Below are positions 16,658-20,402 of a DNA stretch of 20,402 nt, in pieces. Both the position numbers and the translations under genes were made by a program. How positions within the stretch are numbered: the stretch's first letter is position 1; each line of letters begins with the position of its first letter. Under the pieces are notes generated by a model. That model saw only the letters and a program-made list of their open reading frames with translations, ran no database searches and was not told the DNA's origin. Location of the stretch: the NCBI GenBank assembly GCA_019649035.1, contig BMAT01013269.1, positions 272,700-293,101 of the forward strand, read 5' to 3'. The stretch comes from Elysia marginata. Its lineage: Eukaryota; Mollusca; Gastropoda; Plakobranchidae.

Positions 16658-16875
16658 AACTGTTTCTTGTGGTTGAGAATATGTCTGTCTTGCAATACTT
16701 TTTTATATAAAAAAAAAAGAAGTTCTGTGTAAATCAGGGAAAGCTAACGTTTTACACCTATTTATCACTTGATATGGTGAGTTTCCCTTTTTTTTATTTT
16801 TAACATGAATATGCCACCTTCATAGGGACATGGTTTAGGATACATTTTGGGTTCCGGTCCTTTCCAAAGATTGTT

Positions 16876-16881
16876 ATTAAA
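16876..16881 (+). terminator. Candidate poly(A) signal ATTAAA
   Basis: This is the first plausible signal after the extension stop (about 220 bases downstream), with a T-rich stretch (TTTGTATTTTTC) about 30 bases later. Further candidates are AATAAA at 17351, 17951, 18613 and 19883. None can be preferred without transcript ends. Confidence 0.3.
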
Positions 16882-17950
16882 GCTTCAGGCATTGAAAAAC
16901 CCACCTCATTTGTATTTTTCAACTGACAAGCCTTACTTCAGAGGGCCAAACAATTTGCAGGGAAATATCTCTTTATGATCAGACCCAGATTGTAAAGCAG
17001 GCCTAGACTTTCTAAATTAGGCCTGTTAGAGTTTACTTCAAGGGAACAGGAACTAGGCGGATACTGGACAATACTGGGTCTCACCCAGAAATTTCATAGT
17101 TCTGTCAGGTTTTTGCGGTATATATATATATATTTTTTTTAAATGCAGGAAGATAGATGGGATTTGCTAACTCAAGGGCTCTATTTTTCTTTGTAAATGG
17201 CCTATAGATAGGTTTTTTTTTCTTCACTGTATAATGTATTGTCATGGATCTGGCTTTGATGAGAAAGTGGTTGTTATTTTAATGCAATTATTTATTATAC
17301 ACTGTTTCAAATAGCAGACTGAAAACGGGTGATATCTCATGATTGTTAAGAATAAAAACAAAACAATTTAAGATTATTTTTATGTACTTAATACTTACTT
17401 TGAGTGATAACAAGACATTAATCAAACCGGGACCAAGAATCTGTTTACTTGAACGGAATTACTGTTTACACAGTTCCGAGTGCCAAATGACCAGATGGCG
17501 TCATAGATTCTTGAAAATTCTAGTATGGTAACAGAGGCAGGACATCCAAGGGATGACATTTGCCATTTCTACTGGGTTCTAAGAATGGGTCTTTACCAAG
17601 ACAAATACATGTAGTTATTGTTGGACGAGCCAAAGGAAATCATGTATTACTTTTCATTGTATTTAGAAAAAGAATATATACGTACCTGAAATAATTATCA
17701 TTGGAAATAATGAGAAAGAATCCAATCTCTGTGTTTGAGGTTTTTAAGTTAAATCACTTTAGAGTTGTTTCAAACTGCTAAACATTTCCTAAAATTTTTG
17801 AAGTGTTGTAAACTAGAAGCTGCGATTTTTTTGTACGGCAAGCAGGAAAATTTTTTGTATGGTAGTTGGCTTAGTAAACACATTATTTAAGTTAGTCTTG
17901 AGAATTCCGAAAATGTGCCTAGTGGTTGTTTCATCAGTGAAATGAGAAAA

Positions 17951-17956
17951 AATAAA
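17951..17956 (+). terminator. Candidate poly(A) signal AATAAA
   Basis: AATAAATTTCTAGTGTT places a G/T word close downstream. It would give a 3' UTR of about 1.3 kb after the extension stop. Alternative to 16876. Confidence 0.25.
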
Positions 17957-19212
17957 TTTCTAGTGTTCGCTACCTTTAAGATTAAGCCTTTACTGTGATT
18001 CACATCTTGGAGAAATTGAAGAAAAGTTTTAAACAAATTTGATTCTGGTGGCTTTATGTTAAATTTTAAGGCAAGTTTTTTTCTTCTTTTAAACCTTCAC
18101 AACTATTTTTCCTGTTATTGTGTCATTCACAGTTGTTGCTTTGTTTTAATGGCCATGGTCTCGGTTCATAAGGTTTACCTTTCTTTTTTAATCCTTGTCT
18201 TTTGTTCACATCTTTCACATTAATTGAAAATGAACCCTAAAAAATTTTGATGCTGTGCTCAAAATTTTGTTGCTTTTGTCAGCATTATGTTTGTGGCTTT
18301 TAAGCTGTTATTTTATCATTGAAGTTTGCCCATTGCTTATGATCATCTTTAACTTTAGCTGTTTTGGAAGCTACTTGTTTTCCTTTGTAGAGTTGTATTG
18401 AAAATTGACATCTTAATTTAAACTTAACCTTTAAAAATGTTCTTAACAAAGCATTCAACACAAGCATATATTTAGAAAGATAAAGAGAAAGAGAAAAAAA
18501 ATGAAGGTGTATTGTGGGTCACAGCTATACAATGCAAGTTTATAAAGAGCCTGGCATGTAGAGGCCCACCGGAATGATGTTAAATAATAATAATAATCTT
18601 TTGCAAGATTACAATAAAAAATATGCATTACGGTTAGCCTAAGCAGGTACATTTTTACAATTTAGATGAAAGTGAATTGATGAAGGGCTTTTCTGTATCC
18701 TTTGAAGCATCTATTTCAACAGTTATTGCACTTTGCATACACACCATGTGCTTCTTATGAACAGTTTCAAATGAAAGGCTATTGCTACTGCTAGTCATTT
18801 TCTGTTTCAATTTTCTAGTTGATTGCTCGGCTAATGCGTCTGGTTCTCTTTCTTTTTTTTTTATTTGTTTTGGTCTTTTTTTTTTTTACTCATTTATACG
18901 TCTCACCATGTCATCCTGAAATGGGATTGTTCTGTACATATCAAGCATCGATGGCTGAAGTCTAACATCAACATCATAAGTTGTTTTTTATACCCAGAAA
19001 ATACTGGTATAGATATATATGTTGTTGTTGCTGCAGCCGCTGTTACAAGTACTACGACTGGTCAAATAGCATCCTTGTACTTAGTCATAATTCTTTGCTG
19101 TTGAGCCTCGTTCAGTTTCTAGTGTTGAAATAATTTGCTGCTGCCATTGTTTTGTATTTCATGATTATTATTATTATTACTGTACAGCAACAATATATAC
19201 ATACCCGTCTTA

Positions 19213-19262
19213 CGTCCAGGGCAAGTGATTCGATAGTCAGAAATTATCATTCACCCTGGACG
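19213..19262. repeat. Inverted repeat / potential hairpin
   Basis: CGTCCAGGG (19213-19221) pairs exactly with CCCTGGACG (19254-19262). Partial complementarity continues inward (AAGTGA against TCATTC), leaving a short loop. It is GC-rich against an AT-rich background. Confidence 0.7.
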
Positions 19263-20402
19263 CGAGGCATAGTTATAGCTCATCACGACATAACGTTAAT
19301 TGCCAATCTGTGCCAACATTGAAATATTTCATTAGATTGATTTTTCATTGCCATCTTAAAGCATTTTGTCTTTACCGTCTTACTCTCCAGAAACAACCCT
19401 ATTGAAAAAAACGTGATGTGAAAAGATTTTCTGTTTTCACTTTCAGTAACAAGATTATAAGCCGTTTGTCTTCATACTATATATGTGAAGTGGAAAAGTA
19501 CTCCATTCCAGGTTGTAAAAGAAAACTTGATAACATTACAGTTACTGTTGTTCAATTATACACCATGTATTCATCTAACATTCATGGGTTGGATCAAGTA
19601 CTACATGAGAAATCATAATTTTTATTTGGTTATCAATGATGAACTCAGTGCTAAGGTATTGCTGATTCAGCTCTGAAACCTGCCTGTATAAATTTATGTA
19701 TTGTAAACATAAAGAATTTAGTCCTAATTAATAGCAATTTAACAGCAACTTGTCAAAAACAGAACTGGAAATTTTCAAACCTTTTTTTTTAAATTATTGA
19801 TATATTTGATTCATAAACAGACCAATTTTTAGGTTGTTATGGTTACTGACCTAAACAATAGAGGTCTTGATATAGTTTAGGTAATAAAACATTCATGGGA
19901 CAAAACATAGAATAATTTGACTTCAAAGTTCAAATGCTAACCAGTAATCAATTTCAACAGCTTCTTCAAATGCTAAAGAGCCGATACCAGCAGTGTGGCA
20001 CTATAAATCCTGTATTCTCAACTCTGCATGAAAAAACATGACCTTTTTATAACTGCTGAGCTAATTTTGATCATCTACCACTATATTTTGTCTGTGATAT
20101 CTCGTACTAGCGTAACCAACATTTTGCTACTTTTGCAAGAGAGCCGTTTCAAGTTTTTTAACTGTTTTGTATTGTGAGAGTTGGCGAATATGCTCTAACT
20201 CGAAAACTAATAATCAAATCGACTAACTCAACTGATTTAAGAGGACTTAGATTATGACATGTGTACTTGCATGGTGGCGTTAGGTCGATTTTGCCCAAAA
20301 TGTCAGTTACGCTAGTACATGATGTCGCCGACGATTTTATTGTATAATTTACAAATGTTTTTTTTTTTTTTAAAACCACCCAAAATTTCTATGGGCACAT
20401 GC

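Larger units (their letters stand above)
16658..20402 (+). other. 3' UTR and/or intergenic DNA, no gene seen
   Basis: AT-rich, with no ORF that has coding character or recognisable motifs on either strand. It holds a TA microsatellite (17119-17132), AAT-type triplet runs near 18585 and 19165, a hairpin at 19213-19262 and several poly(A)-signal words. Where the lipin transcript ends within it cannot be decided from sequence. Confidence 0.7.

Noticed and set aside
17821..17860. Possible fourth transposon copy (word AGCAGGAAAATTTT)
   Set aside because: Only about 14 bases resemble the family's subterminal word; no CAGGGATGC end is nearby.
18455..18652. Minus-strand 65-codon ORF in the 3' region, near an AAT triplet run
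   Set aside because: Low-complexity Tyr/Phe/Leu composition from AT-rich sequence. The AAT run suggests a repeat tail, but I could not define any element boundaries.

Overview
The window looks like genomic DNA from a metazoan and carries one large intron-rich gene on the + strand. The gene encodes a lipin, a Mg2+-dependent phosphatidate phosphatase. Introns are AT-rich with canonical GT-AG ends. The protein is lipin-like throughout, and two intron blocks rich in the word CTAGATCTAG recall snail and sea-slug genomes. I therefore infer an invertebrate, probably a gastropod mollusc; the phylum-level guess is moderate to low confidence.

Layout: 1-1104 is the presumed promoter plus a non-coding first exon and intron. 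The annotated start codon is at 1195. Fifteen coding exons (1195-1380, 1742-1840, 2182-2945, 4204-4484, 5003-5159, 5612-5884, 6396-6465, 9179-9391, 9750-9838, 10276-10606, 11016-11164, 11437-11676, 13236-13344, 14066-14169, 14587-14848) join with consistent phase. They give a 1108-residue protein: N-LIP domain, polybasic nuclear signal with a histidine tract, M-Lip membrane-binding domain, disordered linker, and C-LIP HAD phosphatase with the DIDGT catalytic motif. A perfectly formed 9-base candidate microexon (7110-7118) sits in the long intron 7.

The most striking feature is at the end of the gene. The lipin UGA stop (14846-14848) is followed by CUAG, giving CAA-UGA-CUA-G, the best-known metazoan stop-codon readthrough signal. 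The same reading frame then stays open for 602 more codons, to 16657. The first in-frame ATG in that stretch is 84 codons downstream. The simplest reading is that this lipin is made in two forms, a standard 1108-residue enzyme and a readthrough form of about 1711 residues with a Cys-, Ser- and Asp-rich tail.

Introns 3, 12 and 13 hold three relatives of one non-autonomous DNA transposon family with ends CAGGGATGC...GCATCCCTG. The region 16658-20402 is AT-rich 3' UTR and/or intergenic DNA with no convincing gene.
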